DNA from: Datura wrightii
Lineage: Eukaryota > Streptophyta > Magnoliopsida > Solanales > Solanaceae
DNA length: 64,000 nucleotides
Assembly: GCA_035772735.1 (NCBI GenBank)
Contig: JASDFA010000016.1
Location: 171,621,001-171,685,000 of the forward strand
Direction: 5' to 3'
A model generated the notes under the pieces. The model had not been told where the DNA came from. It worked only from the letters and a program-made list of their open reading frames with translations, and searched no databases. The stretch's first letter is position 1. Each line of letters begins with the position of its first letter. Positions 20,500 to 31,654 of this stretch are shown piece after piece. The position numbers and the translations under genes were made by a program.

Positions 20500-21932
20500 T
20501 GTTCGGTGCTTTGGTAGGGGTTAAAAACCGACACGCAAGTGCACGTGGTCAAACAAGTAATAAAGTGGCTAAGTAAGCCAAGTATCGATCCAAGGAGACT
20601 CTGGATAAGTAAAATTGCTTAAGTATACTATATTCTAGTTTACTTCTAATTATGTTGACAACAATGTAACCAAAAGTTAAATAATTTTGTTTATAAACTA
20701 TATACTAAAACTATTAACAAATATTTACTTGAATTGAAACTATGGATAAGAGCATGCCAAGGTTAAGAACAAGTAATGAATTCAATAGTAATCATAATTC
20801 GGTTATTCTTCTCTTCATGTTTCTAGCCAAGAACATTAGCCTAGAGATTAAAACTCTCGTATTTATTCTCACTTTAGAATCATAAACCATTCGTCTACAT
20901 TTCTGTGATCAAATGCAATTTATGACCTAGCAATACAATTCCGGTTCCTAAATTGACTAATACGGCTTTCAAGTATATTTCTATCAGGAAAGCACATCAA
21001 AACCCAATTTTCCCAAATCAAGTTAAGAACAATACCCTATTAATTCACAACTTTCCAATTTCTTGCTCTCTCGAGTGAAATTGGACTTTTTAGATGTACA
21101 TTAATGTTGGCCACACACTAATGCAGTAAGACAAGAATTAATAGAACAACATGATAGAAGAAGATGAAAAACCATATAATTCACAATCAAAATTCAATAC
21201 ACATGTTCAAAACCTTAGCAAGGAAGAGAATTAGCCACTCATTTGTGGATTGATCATCCTCAAATGAGTGTAAATCATACGTACAATTGATTGAAAGAAG
21301 AAATAAAGAGAGAAAAACCCTTAGCTTTTTCGTCCCTCAACTGCTCCTAACCCACGTCCTTGCTCCACCAAGTCTTCATTATGAAAAATAAACCTAAGTG
21401 TGCTATTTATATTAGTAGAAATATATCCCGGATTAACAAGCAACGTGTCACGGAGGCCAACGCGGAGCACGGCCTCCATGACACACTACGGACGCGGAGG
21501 CTTTCTGGAAAATCACCCGAAATCGGCCCAGGCAGCACCTTGCCGCGTTGGCAACGTGTCACGCTGCCTGGGAAGCGCGTTGCAGCCCCATGGTCGCGGA
21601 GTCCACCTGCCGTGGCACGTTGCCAACGCGCAGGTGGGCTGTTTTGAGCGGCCTGCCTGCCGTGGCACCTTGTCGACGCGCCGGTGGGCTGTTTTGTGCC
21701 TCTTCCTTGCCGTCGTTCGCGTGTTAATTCCGTTTCCAAGCTTCTACTTCACCAACTCATGGATTAGTTACTCAAACATCATCAAAACCTACAAAACAAA
21801 GGCTAATCATGTTGGTTAGCACATATCTCCACATTATATAAAATTACATGAAAATGTATACAATAACTTAGATAAACAAGACTAATTTAAGTAATAAAGA
21901 GTATCTCGGGCATATATTTTTGCCCGTGATCA
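20500..21932 (-). repeat. 5' LTR of element N
   Basis: It is a near-identical partner of 15990-17372. The main difference is an extra 50-bp unit at 21606-21705. Confidence 0.92.
21606..21705. repeat. 50-bp tandem duplication in the N 5' LTR
   Basis: Two units start cctgccgtggcac at 21606 and 21656. They differ at a few bases. The left LTR has one unit. The diverged LTR at 351-651 also has one unit, preceded by a 'cctgcctgcc' context like the second unit here. Confidence 0.85.
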
Positions 21933-21937
21933 GTTGG

Positions 21938-24009
21938 TATAAACAACGAGCCGTTGTTAGCAGACGTAGGAGGAGGTTGGATTCAGCAGATGGGAAACAA
22001 CGGGTCGTCCAATGACTCGTGGTGAGAAGTGACGACCCGTGGTTACTGGATGTTGTTTGTTTTTCAAGGTTTCTAGTGCACGTAACGGATCATGACCACG
22101 ACTCGTTGGAAGCAACCATGAGTCGTGGTAAGTCTCGTGGTAAGCAGGTTCAGTTTTTGTGTAGGGGTAAGCAACGATTGATGTAACGACCTGTTGGTTC
22201 TGAGCATGAGTTATCCTGTCCGTGCGTGGTTAAGTTCTGGAGGCCAGTATCTGCAGTGCAAATGACGGGCCATACAACGGGTTGGCTTTCCTTCCAACGA
22301 CCCATTGGTGCCACCCGTTGGACCAATCTGGACAGTTTTCAGGGTAGATTCATTAAGGGCATTTTTGACTTTTTCACACTATGAGACCCTAAACTACGTC
22401 ATTTTAGCTTATGTAAGGTGGGGTTTTAGGGGGATATTTATTCTAAGTCCCTATTCATGCACGCAAGAGTATAGAGAGGTGATCAAGGGGATTCAAAGCT
22501 TCTCTCTTCAAATCCTTCCAATTTCTTCTTGGGAATTCAAGAGAGATTAAGAATCAGTTGTTTTCAAGTATGTAAGGCTATCAATGGGTATTTCCTTTCA
22601 CACCCATGCCAATTTTCTACGATTTCATGAAAATTCCATCAAAATTTATGGGGTTGTGAAGTAGATTTATATAAAAGCTAATGATTGTTAATGGGATTTG
22701 TGATTTTTGAATCTTATCATATTCAAAGGGTTTTGATCAACTTTTATGATTAAATTATTTATAATGTTATCGATTTTAATTTCTTCTGAATTTAGCCTAA
22801 TCATGTATGACCCATGATGAATCGATTTATGATCTATTTTTTTAATAAATTATGATTTGAAAAGTTGATTTAATCAATTACCCATCATGGTTTTTATAAA
22901 TTTCTAGCTATATGCATGATCTACAAGTATGTATGAACTTTATGATTCATGAATTATGTTTTGGCTGACTCACGGGCCCTATGTCATAGCTAGTTCACAT
23001 ATGTACAACTATGTTTACGATTATCATGATTTTAACTAGCTCATGAATTCGTGTATGTTATACCATGAGCACTATATATGTTTTGGGAATAGTATCGAAC
23101 ACCGAGTAGGTTCGGGGCTCAGGTTAAGCCCTGGATCTCATAAACTACGTGCCATCGTAGGTATGTTGGGACTTCCTTTGTGACTTTCCTAGGCCCAAAT
23201 GGCCCTTTTCATGGTGATATCACGCCCTTCATGGTTCTACCCTTGGCAAGGTACAAACGACCTCCCAACTAGGTTTACAGGTCGGACTTCATGTGTGCTC
23301 ATATGGGGTATGTGAGTTAAGAGAATCTCCCACTGTTCCTCATGATTTATGAATGCTTATGATTATGTATTTTGGCTCAATTCATGTTAAGTTAATCTTT
23401 TCTCCTATGATTACTATTATGTTGTATTATGAATATTTTAAAAACCTTGAGCCTTATGTTATGTTATGATGTTTACTATATGAGCATGATGCCCTACTCT
23501 TATGATCATTTATGAGTTTTAAATATTGTAAAATATCCGTTTTACTTGCTTTTCATACTTGGTACATTCCACGTACTGACCGCATACTTTTTATGCTGTA
23601 TTGTTTCATGATACAGGACCCATCTCTCAGGCTCATCCCTGTCAGTAGTCCATCCAGAGTTAGCTGTCAGCCCTTGTGGTGAGTCATCATGTTCCGATGG
23701 CCATATGTTCAGACCTTGATGTTCTTTTTATTTCAGTTTGCCGGGTTAGTTGGGGATGTTGTCCCATCAACCCATCTGATATGATAGAGGCTTTCAGATA
23801 GTTTGTAGTACTCAGCTGATATGTATGTCTAGTACTTTCCTCTTATCATGCTATGTTATGTTACGTTTATGTTTTCGCTATATCGTATGTTCAGTATTCC
23901 GCCTTAAGTGATATGAAGTTAGATGTATGCTTATGCTATGGGTCAACTTGGAGTCTCTCGGGACTCCTTGTCCCGTGTTACAATCAGGGTCTACATTCGG
24001 GTCATGACA
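21938..24009 (+). repeat. 3' LTR of T1, second part
   Basis: It resumes at tataaacaacgagccg, matching 8555 onward in the 5' LTR, and ends gggtcatgaca at 24009, followed by the tgaaa duplication. The two parts add up to 2262 bases against 2263 for the 5' LTR. Confidence 0.92.
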
Positions 24010-24886
24010 TGAAAAGTCCTTGATAAATCGTGTGTAGAATCCTGCATGCCCCAAAAAGCTTCTGACCGTTTTTACAAAAATAGGGGGCGGTAAACCAGCT
24101 ATAACCTCAATTTTTGCCTTGTCCACCTCAATCCTTTTTCTGAGATTTTGTGACCCAGCATTATTCCTTCCTCGACCATAAAGTGACATTTTTCCCAATT
24201 TAGGACCAGATTAGTTTCTTCACATCTTTTCAAAACTTAGCCTAAGTGGTTGAGGCAAGATTCGATTGAGTCACCCACAATGGAGAGTCGTCCATAAATA
24301 CTTCAATGGTGTCCTCCACCATATCTAAGAATATAGACATCATATAGCGCTGGAATGTGGCCGGTGCATTGCAAAACCCAAATGGCATTCTTCTGAAAGC
24401 GAATGTTCCATACGGACAAGTGAAGGTCATTTTTTCTTGGTCTTCTAGAGTGATGGTAATCTGATCATATCTCGAGTAGCCATCAAGAAAATAGTACCAA
24501 CCTCTACCTACCAATTTGTCAAGCATCTGATCCATGAATGGCCTTGGAAAGTGGTTCTTTTGGGTCTAGTGGTTGAGTTTCCTGTAATCCATGCATACAC
24601 ACCATCCTGTGACTGGTTGTGTCGGTATCAACTCATTCTTCTCATTGGGTACCACTGTGATCCCGCATTTCTTCGGTACACACACACTGTACTGGACTCA
24701 CCCATTTGCTATCTGCGATGGGGTAGATTACACCAGCATCCGGCCATTTGATGATCTCCTTTTTTACTACTAATTGCATTGGGGGGTTCAACCGTTTATG
24801 ATGTTCTATACTTGGTGTGCAATCTGACTCAAGTTGGATCTTGTGAGTACATATGCCTGGAGGGATTCCGATGATATGAACTATGT
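24010..24886 (-). pseudogene. Reverse transcriptase of element A
   Basis: The minus strand has the substrate block FLDGYSRYDQI and RRMPFGFCNAPATFQRYM, then FMDD at 24287-24298 (catalytic Asp pair kept), and after a frame change the block RSFLGHAGFYTRFIKDF (24060-24110). Upstream, to 24886, are a decayed 'IKWPDAGVIYPI' and 'CMDYRKLN'-type region. It is cut at 24010 by T1, and RNase H lies at 8369 and below. Stops and shifts make it inactive. Confidence 0.86.
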
Positions 24887-24887
24887 T

Positions 24888-25313
24888 CTAGCCAATTGCC
24901 TTTTTGTACCTTTTTAGTATTTTGACCAAAGCTCCCACTTGCTCTTCCAACAGATCTACTGCGATTATTACTGGTAAAGTATTGTCTTCACCCAGAAATG
25001 CATACTTGAGATGGGGAGGTAGTGCCTTCAGTTCAAGGACTAGTGGTACCTCCGCAGATGGCTTAGCCGGCGGCGTTAAACGATTCTTTAGATCCAGGTC
25101 TAACTTCTTTGGGCTGAAGTTATATGACCCCATTCCACTTAAGGCGTTCACCGTCTCCATGTATTTTGGTACTCCGTCTCCCTCATAATTCATCAAGATA
25201 GCTGCTAATGTATCAATAGTCATCATCTCCTACACAAGCATTGACAGCTTCTCATATTCCATTTGGGTGTTTGTAAAAGGGATCGTTCCCTTGATATGTC
25301 CTGACAAAATCAC
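24888..25313 (-). pseudogene. PR-RT linker of element A
   Basis: The minus strand carries IDTLAAILMNYEGDGVPKY, LPPHLKYAFLGEDNTLPVII and YKKAIG (24888-25226), the region just before RT in Athila polyproteins. Upstream, PFTNTQMEYEKL-like codons reach to about 25313. Gag and the protease active site, which should come before it, are missing, and only about 80 bases separate it from the PBS. Confidence 0.8.
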
Positions 25314-25395
25314 AAAAGAAAAACAAAGAAAACATAAACAGGAAAATAACTACCAAAAGTCAAATACAAGCAATTAATCTAGTTTTAGTCGTATA

Positions 25396-25412
25396 CCCCG
25401 GCAACGATACCA
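25396..25412 (-). other. Primer binding site of element A (tRNA-Asp type)
   Basis: The minus strand reads TGGTATCGTTGCCGGGG. It matches the tRNA-Asp PBS except at two bases near its 5' end. Confidence 0.8.
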
Positions 25413-25416
25413 CTTT

Positions 25417-27091
25417 TGATAACGCTCAAACTCACATCTCCTGCTGAAGTATGAAGCAGACGTTATGAATAAATAACCCAACAAAGAGGTTCGGGTCAAA
25501 TCCACAGGGAATATGGAAGATCTAGACTAATACCGATAAGTGAACTTGTTGGTTAGTTACTCCAATTTGGGGGTTTTACGAAAACAATGATTGAAATTAT
25601 GATTTAAATCAAGAATTAAGAATAACTAGGGTTTGTGTTCCCCATGGGTTCATAACTAGTTCAGGTATACACACGTGATCAATACCAATGCTTACTCGTA
25701 GAACTGATAACTAGGGTTCATCCAGACGACTGGTTCATCCCTATTGAATGATTATACTCAATCACTGGGTCAGGTCTCATAAGCGATTTCAAACTAACAG
25801 TATCAATATGTTCCAAATTTAACTGTCCTATGACCACAGCTCAAGTTAATACAATGATCATCAAGATCAAGGCTTTGTTGTAATTCTCTTTTCCTAATCT
25901 CGACCTCTCTAGGCTCAAGAAAGTAAGAATTTGGGAAAGTCCTTATATTGTACACCGTTAAGAAATGTTTAAGCATGAAGAGAATACAATACAAGCATTT
26001 TGATTGGTTTTGAATCACTTTTGTGTATCCCTAGCTCGTTAATCCATCATGGTTCCCACAACCCTAGCTTTCGAGGTTTTAGCCTCTCATATTTGCAAGG
26101 TTGTCATATGCATTCATAATTAAACACATAATTCAATACTTACAATGGCAGTTGAGAGAAAATCTTCTTTAAATATATAAGAAAAACCTCAAGAACAATT
26201 GATAAAGATCAAGAAAGAATCCAAGAAAAGGTTGATCACAAGTTAATCAACTCAATTTTATGTTTTTGCCTCGAATTTCTATTGATTTCACGCCTCTCTC
26301 ACTTCTCTCTAATGCTCTCTATGACTTCCTACTAAAAATAAAACATAAAAGGTATTTATGTAGACATAATAATCCTTTTCCTAAGCTAACAGGGTGATTT
26401 TCCATAACTGGCGCCGCCTGAGCCACGACTGATCATACGATCCATAACAGGATTGTACGGGTCGTACCTGCTGTCGGTAAGTACTTGGCTTGCTGAAATT
26501 TTGGATAAATGGCATTGATACGACTTGTACATGCTTCCTACGAGTTGTTCTTTGCTTTCGTGATCTGGCTCTGAGAACTCTAATTTTTTCTGAAATTATT
26601 CACAAGTGTTGTGGTACGACTCGTACCTCCCAGCCACGACTCATATTGTCTGAAATTCTACTTGACACTAAAATCCTCTGAAGATCACCACTGCTCCTGG
26701 TATGATTCGTACATTGTTTCCATGATTTGTAAGTCCATCCATATCAGGAGTCTGCCTTTGTGCAATTTCTTCTGAATATTTCCACGACTCAAGTTACAGC
26801 TCCTACCATTGTTGTACGGCTCATACTGAGGGTCATATGTTGCATTCTTCCCAGTTCAGCCATCTGAAACTTTTGGTTCTTAGTACGGCTAGTACCATCA
26901 ACGTACGATTCATACTGAGACTGTCACTTTAGCTCATTTTCCGCACTTTCAGGCTTCTTTTGCACATTCTTGCTCCAATACTTATTTTTCCTGTATTCAA
27001 AGAAAAAGTGCCTTATATCCATATAAACACACCTAAGTTCATGCTAATTTCTTAGTTTTGAGCGTCAAAAGTGCTATAATCTCACAACACA
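25417..27091 (-). repeat. 5' LTR of element A
   Basis: This is the partner of 3178-4859. It contains the palindrome ggtacgactcgtacc (26613-26627), repeated in looser form over 26410-26910. Confidence 0.88.
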
Positions 27092-27096
27092 TAACA

Positions 27097-27962
27097 ATCT
27101 CCATAAACATAATAACATTTTAGATGATGCCATTCGGTTGAGGGTATTCAAATACTCATTAGTTGAGAAAGCTAGAGAATGGTTGCATAAGATGCCTCCA
27201 AATTCAATCCACACATGGAAAGAACTTGTAAATGTATTCCTCAAAATGTGATTAGTAAGAAGGTAAGGAACCGAGATAAGATCTTTTATTTTTGACAGCT
27301 TTCTAGGGAGCAACTTTTTGAAACGTGGGAACATCTCAAGAAGTATATACTTAGGGCACCCAACCAGGGGTTCCCTGAGCATATTTTACTTGAAAAGTTC
27401 TACATAGGCTTTTACTCGCTGAAACAATCTGTTGCAAGTAATGCCGCTGGGGATGCTTCATGGACAAGACCTTCAATCGACTTGCCATTATCTTGGATTG
27501 GAGTGCAAAACACAACCATGAATGGAATGAGGGAGATCATAGTGGAGGGTACTCCTTTATTTTCTCACTTGATGAAGCAAAACTAATATTTTGATCAAAC
27601 GATGATGGCTGTGGCCACCAACATAGCCCTGCTTATCAAAAAGGCAACCGAGACTGAGGTCACAAAGGTGCATGCTATTGAACACACCTAGAATGGTTCT
27701 CAATATTGGCATGGATGCACCCTCCTCCATAAGAATATCAACCATACCAAGAGCCACCTTCCATGCAAGTTGAAGATGCTAACTATGTTAGCAATAACTA
27801 CGAAGATTATAGACCATACTACCTGCAACAACATCAAGGCCATTCGCCTTTCTCAGAACAAAGGACAATGATGACCTCAACTGCAAGGTCAAGGTTAATA
27901 TTATTGAGGAATGATTGGTGGCCTAAGTCAAGGATGGAACAACAACGAAAATCATCAAAATA
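27097..27962 (+). pseudogene. Gag of element O, middle part
   Basis: This continues the gag interrupted at 3177. The blocks DDAIRLRVFKYSLVEKARE and PPNSIHTWKELVNVFL are standard Athila gag. Further on, a Tyr/Gln-rich linker (MQVEDANYVSNNYEDYRPYY, from 27763) follows after frame changes. There are several stops. It is cut at 27964 by a solo LTR. Confidence 0.85.
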
Positions 27963-27964
27963 GT

Positions 27965-30104
27965 TGTCACGACCCGAGTCTATACCCTAGATGAGACACG
28001 GTGCTTAGATTCACAAGTAACCCCAAACCAACCCATGGTCTATCATCACACTGGTAATCTGAGTAAAAATAAGCGGAAGCTTTAAACAATAAAATCATTT
28101 AAGAAAGCTAATTTTATAAAAGTTCATACATCTAAAAAATAATACTGAATGTCTGAGTCTATGTTTGAAAGCCATCTACTAATGATGCGTTGATGGGAAA
28201 AGCCCCCAACTAACTCTAAAGTCTAACTGAAAGAAATTAACTAAAAATAAATATCGTCCTTGAAAGATAAGGATTCACCAACTGCTCCTGCTGATATCGC
28301 CTGAAGGAATCTACTGACGTGTTGAGGCTGAGAACCTGTGCCTGTATCATGATACGATACAACATAGAAGGTATGCATCAGTACTTGGAATGTAATGAGT
28401 ATGAGAGAGATAATATAAATATGAAGAACAAGAAACTTAACTGTAATGACATGTAATGACTAACTGAAATACTAGAAACTGATACAATTGAAGTATAGCT
28501 GATATGGTCAATAATGACCCTGACTGATGGTCGTAGACATGTCCTGAATCTGAGATACTGATCTGAGCTAAACTGATTTGAAATGAGCTAAACTAAAACT
28601 GTACTGACTAGTGGGAGAGTCTGTAGCCGACAAATAACCACGTGAGCTAGATGTGGAGTTCGATGTATACGCCCCATCGATAGGACCCAATGTACCTTAC
28701 CAGGGTATAAAGGCATGAACTGGGTGATCACAAATCTAGGGACGTAGGGCCAATAAAATAACCTACGATGGAAACATAGTTCTGGAAACCTGGATGCGCT
28801 GGAACCCCGGTCCGCTCGGTACTAAGTCCTACTCCCATTGGATAGTCCTAATTTGATGACTAAGCTGATAGCTCAAAACTAGGGTCCAAGACTAAATCAG
28901 GGATACTCATCTGGAAGTTCCCTGAGAGTCTTATCGGATTGGATTTTGTAACTGGTGTTCTAAGACAGGCCAAAGCTGCTTATCTGAAAGCGTCGTAACC
29001 ATCTAAAGAACAAACTGAAACTGAAGTTGGTAGTTTTAAGACGGGTTAGAGCTGCTTATTTGGAAGCATCTTAACCATTGAAAGAACAACTAATATCTTA
29101 TAACTGATAACTGACTCTGATAACTGATATGGAAGGCACTACTAACACCTCAAGAAAAGACTATAGTTAAAATGAACAACTGACATGTTTGAAAATACTG
29201 ATAATGCTAATATTCTGACTAAAACTGAACTAGCATGCAACTGACTGAGATATCAACTGATATTAATAATATAGGAACCCAAATACTGAAATAATCAAGC
29301 AACATGAATAACTAATCAATTATGCAAGACTCCAATTTACTACATCCAAAAGCTAGGGCTAGAATCCATTTACAGGAACAAGTATCAACATAATCACGAG
29401 ATAATGGAAATAAAATAACAATTTACATGAATAATATTCCACATGATGTAGACGAAATCCGGCTGAAAATTTAGTCACATTCGAAAACTCAAGGCCTAGA
29501 ACTAATAAGAAAATTTAGATGGATTTTGGGGCACAAGGGAAGGATAATTCCCTTTCTAAATTCTCACATACCTGGTGACGAATTTCTTAGGAAGGAGCCG
29601 GAGAGTCTGAGGAGGAATCAAAAGCCCTAGCTTCATCTTGAGAAGTCTGTCTGTCTGTTTCTTCATATAGAGTCTGAGTGTTGAGAGAGGAATGAGTGGA
29701 ATATGATGACTATCCCTCTAAACCCCTGAATATAACCCCAAAATGATGTAGTTTAGGGATTAAAAAGGTGAAAAGTTACAAAAATAACCCTGGGAGAAAG
29801 TCTGGAAAACTGCCTGACAGGGAACCAACAAGTCACATAATGAGTTGTTGGTTAACACCACGACCACCAGTTGTTGGTCCCTGGGCCTACGGATACAACG
29901 AGTGACAGGACAACTCATTTCTCCTCACAATGGGTCATTCCATGTCCCGTTGGTTCCCGAAAGATTATGGCAGGGTTGACCACAACCTAGACAATGGGTC
30001 GTTAGAGCTGACAACGACTTGTTTGTCTCGGTCGTTCTGAGGCAAAAATTTTTGGTTTAATATACTGAGTCAGAGTTTGGTCTAGGAAAGTTTTGGGTGT
30101 CACA
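27965..30104 (-). mobile_element. Solo Tekay-type LTR
   Basis: One 2140-base LTR without a partner reads TGTGACACCCAAAACTTT on the minus strand and ends GGGTCGTGACA. It is flanked by atagt (27960-27964) and atagg (30105-30109). The end sequence matches the Tekay LTR ends (T1 gggtcgtgaca). The region 29830-30040 carries the same kind of short palindromes as T1. It probably arose by recombination between two LTRs. It interrupts gag of element O. Confidence 0.85.
28961..29095. repeat. ~76-bp imperfect tandem repeat in the solo LTR
   Basis: Units start taagac at 28961 and 29037, each followed by an 'agctgcttat' stretch and 'taacca' plus 'aaagaacaa'. They are moderately diverged. Confidence 0.6.
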
Positions 30105-30715
30105 ATAGGAGCCCATATTCCTATGTCCCACCAAGGGGTCCTTCCTATAGTTCTCAAAACTGGAGGGATAGACCGACCTCAAGAGCAAGGGAGTTCCAAG
30201 ATTGAGGGAATGTTAGAAAAGGTATTTGCAAATCAAGAATGGTCAAAAGCATGGTTAAAGATCCTGACAGAGTTTTTTGTCTCCCATAGCGCATCCATTC
30301 AAAAGTTAGAATAGCATGTAGGGAACTTTCGCATGAACACAATCCTAAATAAAAAGGACACCTTTCAAGCAACACGGTGGTTAATCCTAAGGGACATGTG
30401 GTCACATCTAATGCTTATTGTATGGCCATTGTCATTGGAAGTGGCAAGATTGTGCAGCTCATGGGTGGTAAGGTTATGGATGGTGTGGTTGGTGAAGAAG
30501 CTGAAAATCTGCATAAGGGTGTTGATCAAAGTGAAGGGTTGATGAAGCCACATGTTGGTGAGAGTGTTGATGATGGAGTAAAGAAGCCACTGATAGAAGA
30601 GATTAAAGATGCTATAGTTGCTTCTAAAAGGAAAGGAAAGGAAAAGGAAGTCATGAATGACATTGCTAAATACTTTCATCTGCCTGTTCCTCCCTCTCCA
30701 CAATGGCTAGCCTAA
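30105..30715 (+). pseudogene. Gag of element O, C-terminal part
   Basis: It resumes with HIPMSHQGVLPIV and continues with a helical segment (KIEGMLEKVFANQEWSKAWL). A frame change leads to CMAIVIGSGKIVQL (30377 frame), the counterpart of the 'CMAVTTRS' block of element G, and to LPVPPSPQWLA at the end. This is the region between gag and protease in Athila-like polyproteins. I see no zinc knuckle. Confidence 0.75.
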
Positions 30716-31440
30716 TAAGCTCTCTATGCAAAGATAGAGAACACAGTGAGCGACTGAAAGAAGCCACACTTCGGGTTCCATTTATTGATGCTATCAAAGA
30801 GATGTTAGGTTTTTCTAAGTACCTAAAAGTGTTGTTGACTAGGAAGTTGCCAAGTGATAAAGAAAAGTTGGTTCTTGCGACACATCGTCTGAGTGCCATT
30901 ATTGCCGGTACTATGTTAAGAAGAAGGGTGATCTAAGTGAATTTACTGTTGTTGCAGAATTGGAAGATATAATTTCTTGCATGCCTTGTGTGGCAATGAG
31001 TCTGGCATAAATTTGATGATCTTAACTATATACAAGCAATCCAAATTTTCCATTCTAAAATACACCTCTATTCATCTCCAAATGGCTGACAAATCTATCA
31101 AGACGCTGGTATAGATGGTGGAGGATGTGTTGGTAAAAGTTGAAAAGTTTGTGCTTCCGGCTGACTTTATGGTGTTGGATATCAATGTGGATAGAGATAT
31201 CCTCATTATCCTTTGGAGACCTTTTCTGGCTACCGGGAGAGAACCTATGGATGTAGAGAAGCATGGATTATGTTTTGGGTCAAGAATAAAAGCATCACTT
31301 TTAAAGTAAAAAAAGGGCCAGTTATTTCCCATAGAATTTGGGAATATTTATGTAGCTAGCGTTGTTGAAAATGAAGCAGGAGGAGTGGAGCATATATCCA
31401 TGGCATCATCCAAGAAAAAAAAGGCTAAAACCAAATAGGT
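30716..31440 (+). pseudogene. Protease of element O (active site lost)
   Basis: ATLRVPFIDAIKEMLGFSKY precedes the protease. The active-site block, DLGAS in element G, reads C-G-N-E-S at about 30990, so the catalytic Asp is gone. The 3' half VEDVLVKVEKFVLPADFMVL and RPFLATGREPMDVE is clear. After it come a few decayed codons and then noncoding sequence with no RT. Frame changes are present. Confidence 0.78.
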
Positions 31441-31536
31441 GAAGTAGTACTTCTGTGGCATGAAAGGAAGAAAATGGATGAGGAAGTCTAATCCTAAGGA
31501 AAACTCATCCTTTGCTTGATTCAGGTATTTCACATT

Positions 31537-31654
31537 GTGCCACGGTGTTATATCAGGCGATTCTTGGGAGGCAACCCAAGGAATGCTACACTATGTGTAG
31601 TATCATGTTGTGCCACGACGTTAAATCAAGTGCTTCTTAAGAGGCAGCCTAAGT
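31537..31654 (+). other. Two copies of the conserved hairpin motif (element O)
   Basis: Copy 1 is 31537-31581 (…ggcgattcttgggaggcaacccaagg) and copy 2 is 31608-31654 (…gacgttaaatcaagtgcttcttaag…). Both match the motif after gag-PR in element G, which also has two copies, and single copies in A and N. Confidence 0.65.

Larger units (their letters stand above)
15990..21932 (-). mobile_element. Element N: young non-autonomous Athila-type element
   Basis: LTRs lie at 15990-17372 and 20500-21932. They are nearly identical (about 98-99% by eye, apart from a 50-bp duplication in the right one). The PBS is a near-perfect tRNA-Asp type and the PPT lies at 17373-17389 (minus). The 3.1 kb interior holds one uninterrupted ORF and no recognisable protease, RT or integrase. 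It lies in the 3' LTR of T1. It is the youngest insertion in the nest and would need enzymes from elsewhere to move. Confidence 0.92.
8370..24009 (+). mobile_element. Element T1: Tekay/Del-like Ty3/gypsy
   Basis: The 5' LTR is 8370-10632. The 3' LTR starts at 15800, is interrupted by element N at 15990 and resumes at 21938 to end at 24009. The 5-bp target duplication tgaaa is perfect. The PBS is the initiator-Met type and the PPT is AAGGGGG. Internal order is gag, PR, RT, RNase H, INT, chromodomain. Without N and its duplication it is about 9.7 kb. In the first 190 bases of the LTRs I count about 24 differences, mostly transitions, so it is an old copy. Every ORF has stops or frameshifts. Confidence 0.92.
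3178..27091 (-). mobile_element. Element A: Athila-like pol element lacking gag and PR
   Basis: LTRs lie at 3178-4859 (3' LTR, minus strand) and 25417-27091 (5' LTR). The PBS is at 25396-25412 (tRNA-Asp type) and the PPT at 4860-4878. On the minus strand the order is PBS, a short leader, RT linker, RT, RNase H, integrase, a hairpin motif and about 1.5 kb of 3' noncoding sequence. Gag and protease are absent. It inserted into the gag of element O and was later cut inside pol by T1. Without T1 it is about 8.3 kb. LTR identity over the first 200 bases is near 90% by hand count. Confidence 0.88.

Noticed and set aside
21400..21819. 139-codon + strand frame
   Set aside because: It is the same LTR as above, lengthened by the 50-bp duplication. 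No domain.
15990..21932. Element N as a DNA transposon or MITE
   Set aside because: It has long direct LTRs, a tRNA-Asp PBS, a PPT and a 5-bp target duplication, all of which mark an LTR retrotransposon.
3178..27091. An env-like gene downstream of integrase, as in some Athila elements
   Set aside because: The 4879-6440 interval has no signal peptide or transmembrane ORF in the element's orientation.
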